Assembly: GCF_014193515.1 (NCBI RefSeq)
Contig: NZ_BLXX01000009.1
Location: 1-64,000 of the forward strand
DNA: 64,000 nucleotides
Direction: 5' to 3'
From: Geomonas silvestris
Lineage (GTDB): Bacteria > Desulfobacterota > Desulfuromonadia > Geobacterales > Geobacteraceae
The notes beneath the pieces are model-generated. The model worked only from the letters and a program-made list of their open reading frames with translations. It was not told the DNA's origin and made no database searches. Within the stretch, counting starts at the first letter, position 1, and each line of letters begins with the position of its first letter. The position numbers and the translations under genes are program-made. Shown piece by piece: positions 52,183-61,038 of this stretch.

Positions 52183-53946
52183 GTGAAATTTTCAGATGAA
52201 AGCGACCAGCGGAAGTTACTTCTGAATTTGGCCGCAGCCGTGTATGGGGTGGCTGTTAGCCGCTTTAGCGTTGAAGAGTCACTGTCAGAATGTTTCAACT
52301 TGCAGGTCAACATGGTGAGTGAAACCCCTATCGGTGCCAAAGACGTGGTCGGCAAAGAAGGGACCATAATAATTACAGGTCACGATGAGGACCGATTTTT
52401 TCATGGGGTCGTTAACAAGCTTGTTCTTGCTGCTCAAACAGGCAGATTTTATCAATACGAAGCCAACCTAGTCCCTCATGTCTGGTACCTTTCACTTAAC
52501 GTGAATTATAGGGTATTTCAGAATGAGAACGTAGTGGAGATCGCGCAGCAGTTGCTCAAGGAGATGCTTCCCCAGCAACAATGTGAGTTCAGGTTGAATC
52601 GCAGTTACGAGAAACGAAGGTACTGCACTCAGTACGGCGAAAGCGATTGGCACTTTCTTTCCCGGCTCTTCGAGGAAGAGGGAATCTGCTACTTCTTTCA
52701 ACACTTTCCAGACAAACATATCCTCACACTTGTCGATGACCGTGTAGCTTTCGCTCCAATCGTGGGCTCCCCTACCGTGAGTTACCTCGGGGACGAAGGA
52801 ATGGCTCCAGACGAGGAAACGATTTCCTTGTTCACCTTTTCCCGAGCCGTAAGCTCTGACAGCGTCTCTGTTAGTAGTCACAACTTCAAAAGGCCCTCGC
52901 TGGACCTGCTGCAACAGGCAAACGCGGAAGATCCCCAATTCGAAGTCTATGAATACCCCTCGCCTTTTGGTTACCCAGAGAGGGGGAAGCATCTAGCGCG
53001 GATCCGACTGGAAGAAAAGTTGACCATGCGGGAATCCGCCACCGGTACCAGTAACTGCCATCGGTTCACTGCAGGCTTCACTTTTGAACTGCAGGATCAT
53101 GACTTTGCTGAACTTGACAACGGTTACCTTTTACTTCGCGTTGTGCATACGGGGTGGCAGGGGCATGTGCTTGGTGAACAGTCTGGGATCGGCGGTGACT
53201 GCTCCTACTCCAATGAATTCGTTGCGATTCCTGCAGATGTCACGCCTCGGCCGGAACGACTATTGGAATGCCCCCGCGGCAGGTTGCAGACGGCAATCGT
53301 GGTCGGGCCGCAGGGGGAGGAGATCTATGCGGACGAGTACGGGCGGGTCAAGGTGCAGTTTCACTGGGACCGCGCAGGGAAGAAGAACGAGAACAGCTCG
53401 TGCTGGCTTCGGGTGAGCCAGCCCTGGAGCGGAGCGGGCTGGGGCTTCGCCGCACTCCCGAGGGTCGGCGACGAGGTGCTGGTTGACTTCATAAACGGCG
53501 ACCCGGATTGGCCGATCATCGTCGGCAGCGTGAACAACGCGGCCTCTCCCGCGCTCTACCCCCTGCCGGAAGAACGCTTCCGCAGCGGTATCCGCACGCG
53601 GAGCTATCCGGAGGGTGACCGGGACAACTTTCACGAGCTGCGCTTTGACGACCGCAAGGGACAGGAAGAAATCTTCCTCAAAAGCGAGCGGGATTGGAAC
53701 GTCCTCGTCAAAAACGACAAGTCCGAAGCGGTGGGGAATGACTCGAAAGAGGAGGTCGGCGCGGACAAGACGCTGCGCGCCGGCAGACGGCTCCGGATCG
53801 AGGCCGGGGAGAGCATCGAACTGGTCTGCGGCGCCGCCTCGATCACCCTGGACAGCCTCGGCACCATAACGCTCAAAGGCACGACTGTCGAAGTCGCAGG
53901 CTCTCAACACCTCCAACTATCCAGCATGAAGATCGACGTCAACTGA
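52183..53946 (+). CDS. vgrG: VgrG/TssI type VI secretion spike protein
   Basis: 587 residues from the GTG at 52183 (GAGG five bases upstream); a TTG at 52123 would add 20. N-terminal gp27-like part (F-N-L-Q-V-N-M-V-S-E, then Y-C-T-Q-Y-G-E-S-D-W-H-F-L-S-R-L-F-E-E-E-G), OB-fold (D-E-Y-G-R-V-K-V-Q-F-H-W-D, then S-S-C-W-L-R-V-S-Q-P-W), needle repeats to the end, no C-terminal toxin domain. It forms the spike that carries the effector. GC rises sharply near 53260, inside the gene. Confidence 0.9.
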   Translation: MKFSDESDQRKLLLNLAAAVYGVAVSRFSVEESLSECFNLQVNMVSETPIGAKDVVGKEGTIIITGHDEDRFFHGVVNKLVLAAQTGRFYQYEANLVPHVWYLSLNVNYRVFQNENVVEIAQQLLKEMLPQQQCEFRLNRSYEKRRYCTQYGESDWHFLSRLFEEEGICYFFQHFPDKHILTLVDDRVAFAPIVGSPTVSYLGDEGMAPDEETISLFTFSRAVSSDSVSVSSHNFKRPSLDLLQQANAEDPQFEVYEYPSPFGYPERGKHLARIRLEEKLTMRESATGTSNCHRFTAGFTFELQDHDFAELDNGYLLLRVVHTGWQGHVLGEQSGIGGDCSYSNEFVAIPADVTPRPERLLECPRGRLQTAIVVGPQGEEIYADEYGRVKVQFHWDRAGKKNENSSCWLRVSQPWSGAGWGFAALPRVGDEVLVDFINGDPDWPIIVGSVNNAASPALYPLPEERFRSGIRTRSYPEGDRDNFHELRFDDRKGQEEIFLKSERDWNVLVKNDKSEAVGNDSKEEVGADKTLRAGRRLRIEAGESIELVCGAASITLDSLGTITLKGTTVEVAGSQHLQLSSMKIDVN

Positions 53947-54179
53947 TTGCCCAAACCTCTCACAATTTTCCGGTGACTCTGGGCGCAGGTGCCGCAGCGG
54001 TTACCCGCTGTTCAACCTCTCGTGTAACGCACGGATCCGCAGACCGCCGGCACTACGACGGGATGGGACGTGCCACGTGCCTCCTCCGTGTTCTCAGTGC
54101 CTCCGTGGCAAAAATCTGCCGCTGATGATTGATCCGATGACCTAGTCACCATTTCCACATGCCAACCACGGAGCCTGCC

Positions 54180-54599
54180 ATGCGCGAGGAACGACTCCTG
54201 GAACGCCTGAGCTCGCTGGAGCGGGAACCGCTGCGCCGGGAAGGTCTCGACCGGGCCCGCCTCATCGACTCTATCGTCCGCCACCTTGCCCTCATCCTCA
54301 ACACCCGGCAGGGGAGTGTCCCGGCGGCATCGGGATTCGGGATGCCGGACTTTCAGGAGTTTCTGCAGAGCTATCCGCAATCGGTTCGGGAACTTGAGGC
54401 GGGAATTCGCCGCACCATCGAGCTGTACGAGCCTCGTTTGCAGGCCATCCAGGTGGTGTTCCTGCCCCAGGCTGAGGATGCCTTGAAGCTGCACTTCCAG
54501 GTCAGCGCTTGCCTCAAAGGAGCGGAGGGACGCGAGCCGGCACGGGTGCGCGTGGAGACGGTGGTGGGGTCGGGCGGGAGGTTCTCGGTCAAAAGGTAG
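54180..54599 (+). CDS. tssE: T6SS baseplate protein TssE (gp25-like)
   Basis: 139 residues with the gp25/TssE pattern: L-L-E-R-L near the start, S-I-V-R-H-L-A-L-I-L-N-T-R-Q-G, then F-G-M-P-D-F, and a short C-terminal sheet. It is part of the baseplate wedge. The start at 54180 is preferred over 54159 because ACGGAG lies seven bases before it and homologues start M-R-E-x-x-L-L-E-R. It is followed by tssF and tssG. Confidence 0.88.
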   Translation: MREERLLERLSSLEREPLRREGLDRARLIDSIVRHLALILNTRQGSVPAASGFGMPDFQEFLQSYPQSVRELEAGIRRTIELYEPRLQAIQVVFLPQAEDALKLHFQVSACLKGAEGREPARVRVETVVGSGGRFSVKR

Positions 54600-54640
54600 C
54601 GCAATTCTCCTCGACGTGAGGCGCCGGGGAAGGAGGGATC

Positions 54641-56374
54641 ATGCTGGAGATCTTGTACCAGGAGGAACTGGCCCGCCAGAAGGACCTCGCTGCGGAGTTC
54701 GCCGAGGCGCATCCGGCACTGGCGCCCATGCTCGGCGGCGCGGCGGCCGATCCGGACGTGGAGCGGCTTTTCCAGGGGGTGGCGCTCCAGTTCGCGCAGC
54801 TGCGGCAAAAGCTGGAGGACGACGTTCCCGAGTTCACGCATGCGTTGGCGCGCCAGCTCTGTCCCCAGCTCCTCAGGCCGGTCCCCGCGACTACGATCGT
54901 CGCGTTCGCTCCCAAGGCCTCGCTTGCCGGTAGCCGGATCATCGAGGCGGGTACGGAGCTCGATTCGGTGCCGGTTGAAGGAACCTCCTGCCGGTTCCGC
55001 ATCTGCGCCGACGTGGAGCTGCATCCCCTGGAACTGCTGGATGCCTCCTTGACGCAACTGCCCGGCGCCGCACCTGCAATTTCCCTTTCCTTTGCACTGG
55101 CAGGGATTTCCCTCGATAGCTGGAAGCCTCATGCGGTACGACTGTTTCTGGCGGAGGATTATCCTCTGGCTGCGGATCTCTTCTTCGTGCTGAGCCGCCG
55201 GGTGCGCAGGGTACTGATCGCTCCGGAGGGGGGCGGCGCAGCGCTGGAGCTCCGTCCCGACTCCTTGGTGCCGGCCTGCCTGAACGAATCGGAGGGCATG
55301 CTGCCGTACCCTGCCGGCGCCTTTCCCGGTTACCGGCTGCTGCAGGAGTTTTTCGCACTCCCCAACCGGTTCCTGTTCCTCGACATCACCGGGTGGGAAT
55401 CCTGGAGGAACCGGGGCTCAGGCTCGCGGTTCACGATCAGCTTCGAGCTTCTCTCGTTCCCCGCGTCGCTGCGTGTTCGCACCGAGAGCTTTGCCCTCTT
55501 CGCCACTCCCGCCGTGAACCTTTTCGCCTGCGACGCCGCGCCTTTTGTCCTCGACCACCGCAGGGAGTGCTACCCGGTGCGTCCGGACGGAGTGGCGCGC
55601 GGGCACGCCCAGATCTTCGCGGTGGAGCGGGTGAAAGGGTTCGGGCACGGAACCGGGCGCCGGAGAAACTATCGCCCGGTGGAAGAGCTTGCGGTGGACA
55701 GCGATGCTGAGCCGAGCTTCGGCACTACTGCGGCCCTGGCACCGCTGGGAGGGGAGCTGCAGGTCTCGCTCTCGTTCAACCATGCACCGGACGGTCTCTG
55801 GCTGGAAGGGGAGACCATCTCGGTGGCCCTCGCCTGCACCAACGGAAGACTGCCCGAGCTCTTGAGCCTGGGTGACGTCTGCCGGGCCACCTCTACCTCC
55901 CCCGAGTGGGCGAGCTTTCGCAACATCATCCCGGTACGCCCCGGAGCACTCCCCTGCCTCGGCAAGAACCTGTTGTGGCGCCTGGTCGCGCATCAGAGCC
56001 TGAACCTCGGCTCCCTGCTCGAGGCCGAGGCGTTACGTGAGTTGCTGGGCATCTACCTGTTCGAGGAACCAGGTGGAGGACGTTCGCTCCGGGCGGCGCA
56101 CCGGAAGCGGATCGCCGGTATCGAGGAGGTCACTGCTTCGGCCCGAGACCTGGTGCTGCGGGGGGCGCCGATACGGGGCACCGAGATCGACATCCGGATT
56201 AACGGGAGCCACTTCGCAGGTGTGGGCGATCTCTTCGTGTTCGGAGCGGTCCTGGATAGTTTGCTGGCCGGACTGGCTGCCCTGAACAGCTACACCCGTC
56301 TCACCATCCACGACACGACTACCGGGGAGGCCCTGGCATGGAAACCGCGGCTCGGAGATCAGGCGCTTCTTTAG
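54641..56374 (+). CDS. tssF: T6SS baseplate protein TssF
   Basis: 577 residues, family length. It begins M-L-E-I-L-Y-Q-E-E-L and has the H-P-A-L-A-P-M-L, D-P-D-V-E-R-L and F-A-Q-L-R-Q-K-L-E-D-D blocks that mark TssF. It makes the baseplate wedge with TssG, TssE and TssK. AGGAGGG precedes the ATG. The end overlaps the start of tssG by 37 bases. Confidence 0.9.
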   Translation: MLEILYQEELARQKDLAAEFAEAHPALAPMLGGAAADPDVERLFQGVALQFAQLRQKLEDDVPEFTHALARQLCPQLLRPVPATTIVAFAPKASLAGSRIIEAGTELDSVPVEGTSCRFRICADVELHPLELLDASLTQLPGAAPAISLSFALAGISLDSWKPHAVRLFLAEDYPLAADLFFVLSRRVRRVLIAPEGGGAALELRPDSLVPACLNESEGMLPYPAGAFPGYRLLQEFFALPNRFLFLDITGWESWRNRGSGSRFTISFELLSFPASLRVRTESFALFATPAVNLFACDAAPFVLDHRRECYPVRPDGVARGHAQIFAVERVKGFGHGTGRRRNYRPVEELAVDSDAEPSFGTTAALAPLGGELQVSLSFNHAPDGLWLEGETISVALACTNGRLPELLSLGDVCRATSTSPEWASFRNIIPVRPGALPCLGKNLLWRLVAHQSLNLGSLLEAEALRELLGIYLFEEPGGGRSLRAAHRKRIAGIEEVTASARDLVLRGAPIRGTEIDIRINGSHFAGVGDLFVFGAVLDSLLAGLAALNSYTRLTIHDTTTGEALAWKPRLGDQALL

Positions 56375-57354
56375 CGGATGAGTTGATCGGCAAGGGGCAC
56401 GAGTTCAGCTTCCTGCAGGCACTGCGGCTCATCCAGGGGAGGCTGCCGGGGAGGGTGCGGATCCGGCCGGTACTGAGCCTCGCCTTTGCGGGGAGTGATG
56501 TGATCCGGATCGACCAAGAGCCGGACGGTTTTCTGGTATCGATCAGCTTCCTGGGGCTTTATGGCCCGGGGGCGCCGCTTCCCACCTTCTACACCGAAGA
56601 ACTCATCGACGAGCGGCTCGCGGAGCTCTCGGTCGGGCGCGATTTTCTCGACATCTTCAATCAGCGGATCGCTGAGCTTTGTTACCAGTGCCTTGTCAAG
56701 TACCGCCTGGCCTCGCCGGAGGGGTGTGACGCCTTCCGGGAAAGGCTCTTCTGCCTGATGGGGTATGGCGGCAAGGCGCAACGCCGCAACCTGGGGGAGC
56801 CAGTGCTGCTCCTTCCCTTCGCGGGCATCATGGCGATGCGCAGCCACGGCGCTGAGGGGTTGGCAGCCCTTCTCAAGGGTGTGCTGGGGGTGCCGGTGAG
56901 TATCCTGCAGTGCGTGGAGCGCCAGATGGTGGTTCCGGAAGAGCAGCAGGCCGTACTCGGCAAGGGGACGCTGGGGACCGTCTTCGCCGGCAGCAGCATG
57001 GCGGACCGCAACGGCACGTTCCTGATCCAGCTGGGGCCTCTCGATGGTGAGACGTTTGCGGAATTTCTCCCGGAAGGGAGCGGCCGGCGCCGCCTCGATG
57101 ACCTGGTGGGGAGTTTCCTGCGAGCGCCCCTTCTGTGGGATCTGCAGCTGCTGTTGGCTGCGGAAGAGGTGCCGGCGGTGCGCCTGGGGATTAGCAAGGA
57201 GGGGCGGCTTGGATACGACAGCTGGATTGCGCCGAGGAGGGACGTTGCGGCAACGGTCATGTTTCGCGGCGCGGTGCCCTTCGCCAAGGCTGCCGCTTTC
57301 GCCAAGGCTCCGGCGGACGGGGCGTCGGACTCAATGAAGGACTGCGACGGCTGA
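56338..57354 (+). CDS. tssG: T6SS baseplate protein TssG
   Basis: 338 residues. Hallmarks: F-S-F-L-Q-A-L-R-L near residue 24, the G-L-Y-G-P-G-A-P-L-P-T-F-Y block near 76 and D-I-F-N-Q-R near 103. Overlaps tssF. The C-terminus carries a low-complexity F-A-K-A-A-A-F-A-K-A-P-A-D stretch that looks like a small insertion. No other tss gene (tssA, B, C, H, J, K, L, M, hcp) is in the window, so the remainder of the system must be elsewhere or missing. Confidence 0.9.
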   Translation: METAARRSGASLADELIGKGHEFSFLQALRLIQGRLPGRVRIRPVLSLAFAGSDVIRIDQEPDGFLVSISFLGLYGPGAPLPTFYTEELIDERLAELSVGRDFLDIFNQRIAELCYQCLVKYRLASPEGCDAFRERLFCLMGYGGKAQRRNLGEPVLLLPFAGIMAMRSHGAEGLAALLKGVLGVPVSILQCVERQMVVPEEQQAVLGKGTLGTVFAGSSMADRNGTFLIQLGPLDGETFAEFLPEGSGRRRLDDLVGSFLRAPLLWDLQLLLAAEEVPAVRLGISKEGRLGYDSWIAPRRDVAATVMFRGAVPFAKAAAFAKAPADGASDSMKDCDG

Positions 57355-57540
57355 CGGTCGTTTGTGGGAGCTGGTTGCGATGGCCTACTGTGGCAGCGGA
57401 AGGGTGGGTCTGGGGGCGCTTGGTTGTAGCGGCGGGGATAGAACGATCCTGCGGGTTTCTTGCCTGACCGTACAAATGCCGCCAATTGCGGTTGTCACCT
57501 GGTGTCGGCTTCAGGTACTATGCGAGCCTGGAGGTGACCT

Positions 57541-58488
57541 ATGGATGAGGTGACACTGACACCGTCTGCTGAGGAACAAAGGCTCGCTGCTGCCTTGTCG
57601 GAACTGACCCGAAGTATTGCCCGATGGACCGAAAAGGGTGAGAGGCACGATACCGCGGTCCCGGGGCTTTCTCTCTTTCGACGCGAGGCGCCCACGGAGC
57701 CTGCCTGTGGCATCTACGAACCGAGCCTCTGCATGGTCACCCAGGGGGCCAAACGGGTCTTCCTGGGCGACGACTGCTACGTCTACGACCCCCACAACTA
57801 CCTGATCACCTCGGTGCATCTCCCCACCTTGGTCCAGATCCACGAGGCGAGCGCCGAAAAACCCTACCTGGGCCTGCGCCTTACCTTCGACCTGCGGGAG
57901 ATCTCCCAGCTCATGGCGGACAGCAAGGTTCCGCCACCCCACCCGCAGTCCTCGAGCCGCGGCATGGCGACCGGCCGCAACACGCCCGCCCTGGTCGGCG
58001 CGGTGCAACGCCTGGTGGACCTGCTCGATGACGAGAAGGACATCCCGGTGCTGGCGCCGATCATCCAGCGCGAGATCATCTACCGGCTGCTGGTGGGAGA
58101 ACAGGGGGCCCGACTGCGCCAGATTGCGGTGGCCGGCAGCCAGAGCCAGCAGATCGCCCGGGCCATCGAGTGGCTCAAGGGGAATTTCACCAAGTCGTTT
58201 CGTATCGACGATCTCGCCGCACAGGCCCGGATGAGCACCTCAACCTTCCACCATCACTTCCGCTCGATGACCGCCTTCAGCCCCTTGCAGTACCAGAAAA
58301 ACCTGAGGCTCCAGGAGGCCCGCCGCCTCATGCTGGCCGAGCACCTCGATGCTGCCAGTGCGGCCTTCAATGTCGGGTACGAGAGCCCCTCGCAGTTCAG
58401 CCGCGAGTATAACCGCCTGTTCGGAGCCCCGCCGCTGCGTGACATCTCGAACCTGCGCCGCAGCGTGGTTGTCGGCCAGCCGCAGTAG
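57541..58488 (+). CDS. AraC-family transcriptional regulator
   Basis: 315 residues. N-terminal AraC_N-type cupin-like domain (C-M-V-T-Q-G-A-K-R-V near residue 64), C-terminal double HTH (F-R-I-D-D-L-A-A-Q-A-R-M-S-T-S-T-F-H-H-H-F near 222 and F-N-V-G-Y-E-S-P-S-Q-F-S-R-E-Y near 278). GGAGGTGA just before the ATG. Ligand and targets unknown. Its stop codon abuts the truncated end of the minus-strand receptor remnant. Confidence 0.88.
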   Translation: MDEVTLTPSAEEQRLAAALSELTRSIARWTEKGERHDTAVPGLSLFRREAPTEPACGIYEPSLCMVTQGAKRVFLGDDCYVYDPHNYLITSVHLPTLVQIHEASAEKPYLGLRLTFDLREISQLMADSKVPPPHPQSSSRGMATGRNTPALVGAVQRLVDLLDDEKDIPVLAPIIQREIIYRLLVGEQGARLRQIAVAGSQSQQIARAIEWLKGNFTKSFRIDDLAAQARMSTSTFHHHFRSMTAFSPLQYQKNLRLQEARRLMLAEHLDAASAAFNVGYESPSQFSREYNRLFGAPPLRDISNLRRSVVVGQPQ

Positions 58489-58489
58489 G

Positions 58490-58828
58490 AGGCTTGTGCA
58501 CGGTTTTCAGCGCCTCGCGGTGGGCCGCCAGGTACTCCTTTACTTTGCCGATTTCCGCATCCACCGCACCGCGCTGTTTCAGCGGCTCGTCGCGGAACTT
58601 CTCCCCTTTGGCGTTGAGAAATCCGGCGGAGAAGCCCCGCTCTTTCTGGATCTCGTGTACCAGGGAGCCGGTACGCACCGCGAGGCCGGTCAGCTCCTTT
58701 ACCGCGGTTACGTTGCCCAGTACCGTGTGGCTCTCCCGTACCTCCCGGATGGAAAGCAGAAAGAGCCCGGCGATGGGGACTAACAGCATGAGCAGCAGCT
58801 TTGTTTTTATCTTCAGATATTTGAACAT
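58490..58828 (-). pseudogene. 5' fragment of a NIT-domain membrane receptor gene
   Basis: The frame begins MFKYLKIKTKLLLMLLV with a membrane helix and enters a nitrate/nitrite-sensing NIT-like domain (E-I-Q-K-E-R-G-F-S-A-G-F-L). It reaches only A-L-K-T-V-H-K before running into the AraC gene's 3' end, after which the reading is meaningless (stop at 58397). Full proteins of this kind have 500 or more residues, so this is a truncated gene. The break is within about ten bases of the AraC stop. Confidence 0.65.
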
Positions 58829-58961
58829 CTCCCCATTCCATTGGAACAATACTGCGACAGCAGTCAATCCTACAGCTAGCGGTATCCAATTTGTAGGGGC
58901 TTTAATGGAATGCAAAGTAAGAATTTGGCGGTAACGTAGCGGAACCGTTGACCTGAGAAAA

Positions 58962-60188
58962 TTAGCAGTGCTGGGATCCGACCCGCCCGGCGGCGCTGAG
59001 TGCGGCGAGGCCGGCAGCGCCGCAAACAGCCATGGTAGCGGTCATGGGCAGGGCGGTGCCGTTGTGGAAAAGCCCGACCAGGGCACCGCCGGAGGCCCCC
59101 AGGGTGTACTGGATGGTACCCAGAAGTGCAGAGGCGCTGCCGGCGGCCTTGTCGAAGGGGGCCATGGCCAGCGCGGTGATGTTGGGGTAGAGAAGCCCGG
59201 TCATGCAGAGGCAGGTGAAGATGAAGAGGCCCTGGAGCTGGAACCCGCCAAAGCCGGTGTAGCCGCACGCCGTGAGCAGGATGCCGGAGAGGGCGTTCAC
59301 CATGAAGGCGGCGCGGGCGATCTGTTGCGGGGAAAAGCGGCGCAGCAGCGCGCGGTTTACCTGGGAGGCACCGATGAGCCCGAAGGCGTTGACGGCGAAG
59401 AAGTAGCCGAACTGCTGCGGCGATACCCCGTGCAGTTCGATGAAGACGAAGGGGGCTCCCGAGATGTAGGCGAAGTTGACCCCCGCGACGCAGCCAAGCG
59501 CCACTGCGTAACGCAGGTAGTGGCGGTTTTTTACCAGGTGCCAGTACACCTTGAGCATCTCGCCCATGCTGCGGCGGTGGCGGCGCTCGCTGGGGAGCGA
59601 CTCGGGAAGCCCCACGGCTGCTGCAAAGAGGGAGATGAGCCCGAAGATGGCCAGAAAGCCGAAGATCCCGCGCCAGCCGGTCACCAACAACAACTGCCCG
59701 CCGCCGATGGGGGCGAGGATCGGTGCGATCCCCATGATCAGCATGAGCAGCGAGAACATCCGGGCGGCCTCGGTGGTGTCGTAGAGGTCGCGCACCACGG
59801 CGCGCGAGATGACCATCCCCGCGCCCCCGCCAACCGCCATCGCGATGCGCCAGAAGAGCAGGGCCTCGCCGCTTTTGACCAGGGCGCAGCCGATGGTGGC
59901 CGCGACGTAGAGGGAGAGCCCCATGAGCAGCGGCAGGCGCCTCCCCCAACGGTCGGCGAGCGGGCCGTAGAAGAGCTGACCCAGGGCGGAACCGAACAAA
60001 AACGCCGATACCGAGAGCTGCACGGTACTAAGCGGCACGTGAAGGTCGCGCGACATCTGCGGAAAGGCGGGGAGGTACATGTCGATGGACATGGCGCTGA
60101 AGGCGGTAAGCGCCCCCAGGATCAGTACGAAAAAGCCCAGCTGCCAGCGATTCATCTCCGTCGGGTGGACGGTCGTTGCTGCTCTCAT
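58962..60188 (-). CDS. Bcr/CflA-type multidrug MFS exporter
   Basis: 408 residues, twelve membrane helices. The S-I-D-M-Y-L-P-A-F-P segment in helix 1 and G-P-L-A-D-R-W-G-R-R in loop 2-3 are typical of the DHA1 Bcr/CflA subfamily. It exports drugs or metabolites by proton antiport. It is downstream of marR (58-base gap with an operator-like palindrome), so it is probably controlled by that MarR. GGAGAG precedes the ATG. Confidence 0.88.
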   Translation of the reverse strand: MRAATTVHPTEMNRWQLGFFVLILGALTAFSAMSIDMYLPAFPQMSRDLHVPLSTVQLSVSAFLFGSALGQLFYGPLADRWGRRLPLLMGLSLYVAATIGCALVKSGEALLFWRIAMAVGGGAGMVISRAVVRDLYDTTEAARMFSLLMLIMGIAPILAPIGGGQLLLVTGWRGIFGFLAIFGLISLFAAAVGLPESLPSERRHRRSMGEMLKVYWHLVKNRHYLRYAVALGCVAGVNFAYISGAPFVFIELHGVSPQQFGYFFAVNAFGLIGASQVNRALLRRFSPQQIARAAFMVNALSGILLTACGYTGFGGFQLQGLFIFTCLCMTGLLYPNITALAMAPFDKAAGSASALLGTIQYTLGASGGALVGLFHNGTALPMTATMAVCGAAGLAALSAAGRVGSQHC

Positions 60189-60204
60189 CGGTTCAACTCT
60201 CCAG

Positions 60205-60224
60205 TTAGTTGCTTATAGCAACCA
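60205..60224. promoter_or_regulatory. Putative MarR operator before the exporter gene
   Basis: Inverted repeat GTTGC-TTATA-GCAAC (60208-60222) within TTAGTTGC, sharing TAGTTG with the site before marR, in the marR-exporter spacer. Confidence 0.5.
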
Positions 60225-60246
60225 TTGCGTCGCAAAAAGAGGTCGT

Positions 60247-60693
60247 TCACTTGCACAGGTTGGCGTAGGCGCGTCTGAGCACCTCGCGGCAGATCTCCAG
60301 GTCGGCGGCGGTGATCCCCTGCTGGGCCTCGTCGAGGATCCCCCTGGCGAGCTGCGTGGCCTTGTCCATCAGCTGTTTGCCCTTATCGGTCAGGTAGAGC
60401 AGGCGCTCCCGGGCGTCTTCGGGACTGGGGAGGCGAGCGATCAACTCGCGCGACTCGAGCCCTGCGGCAAGCCGCGCCATGGTGGTCTTGTCCTTGGCGG
60501 TCTTCTCGGCAAGCGCACCCTGGGGAAGGCCGTTGCATTCCCAAAGCTGCACCAAAAGGGAGTACTGCTCAGCCGTGATCGGGAGGCCTTGTTCAGCCAG
60601 CACCAGGTTGAAACGGCGCAGCACCACCCGCGAAAAACGCGAGGCCAGGTGGCCAAGGGATACGTTTAAAGTGTAGGTGTCGGTGGTTCTCAT
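60247..60693 (-). CDS. MarR-family regulator
   Basis: 148 residues with the MarR winged-helix core: A-E-Q-Y-S-L-L-V-Q-L-W-E, then T-A-K-D-K-T-T-M-A-R-L recognition helix, and a D-A-R-E-R-L-L-Y-L-T-D-K-G wing. Its ATG at 60693 has no Shine-Dalgarno site and begins within seven bases of a TTGACC-17-TACCGT promoter, so the mRNA may be leaderless. A TAGTTG-N7-CAACTA palindrome covers the -10 box. It probably represses itself and the exporter. Confidence 0.87.
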   Translation of the reverse strand: MRTTDTYTLNVSLGHLASRFSRVVLRRFNLVLAEQGLPITAEQYSLLVQLWECNGLPQGALAEKTAKDKTTMARLAAGLESRELIARLPSPEDARERLLYLTDKGKQLMDKATQLARGILDEAQQGITAADLEICREVLRRAYANLCK

Positions 60694-60729
60694 TAGTTGC
60701 ACGGTACAACTATTTGAGGCGGTGGTCAA
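60694..60729 (-). promoter_or_regulatory. marR promoter and operator
   Basis: Minus strand TTGACC (60724-60729) and TACCGT (60701-60706) at 17-base spacing. The palindrome TAGTTG-CACGGTA-CAACTA (60694-60712) overlaps the -10 box. Confidence 0.55.
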
Positions 60730-60746
60730 GGGGGAAAAGCAGGTGC

Positions 60747-60837
60747 TGGGGACTGGGGACTGGGGACTGGGGACTGGGGACTGGGGACTGGGGACTGGGG
60801 ACTGGGGACTGGGGACTGGGGACTGGGGACTGGGGAC
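60747..60837. repeat. Heptanucleotide tandem repeat, TGGGGAC x13
   Basis: Thirteen perfect copies of TGGGGAC with no variation, 18 bases upstream of the marR -35 box. The G4 tracts could form a quadruplex. The frame GTGDWGL running through it on the plus strand is an artefact. The rest of the gap 60694-61038 has no gene. Confidence 0.95.
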
Positions 60838-61038
60838 GCCAAAGGTAGCAATGGGGGTGATAGAGGCGAGGGAGGCTTGAGGGGCGAGAGGGGAAGGTGG
60901 ATACGGTAGTAAAGGCAGCAGCGGTCCGCATTTCTGGATCAGCTAGAATGGCCTGTGAATCTGGTGGCTTGTGGCACTATTTCTGGCCAGGTGTATACTG
61001 TTTTGCGAGCTGCTCTATGCTATTCGAGGAGGTGCCGG

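Noticed and set aside
60677-60880. Frame with GTGDWGL repeats
   Set aside because: Generated by the TGGGGAC array; begins inside the marR promoter.
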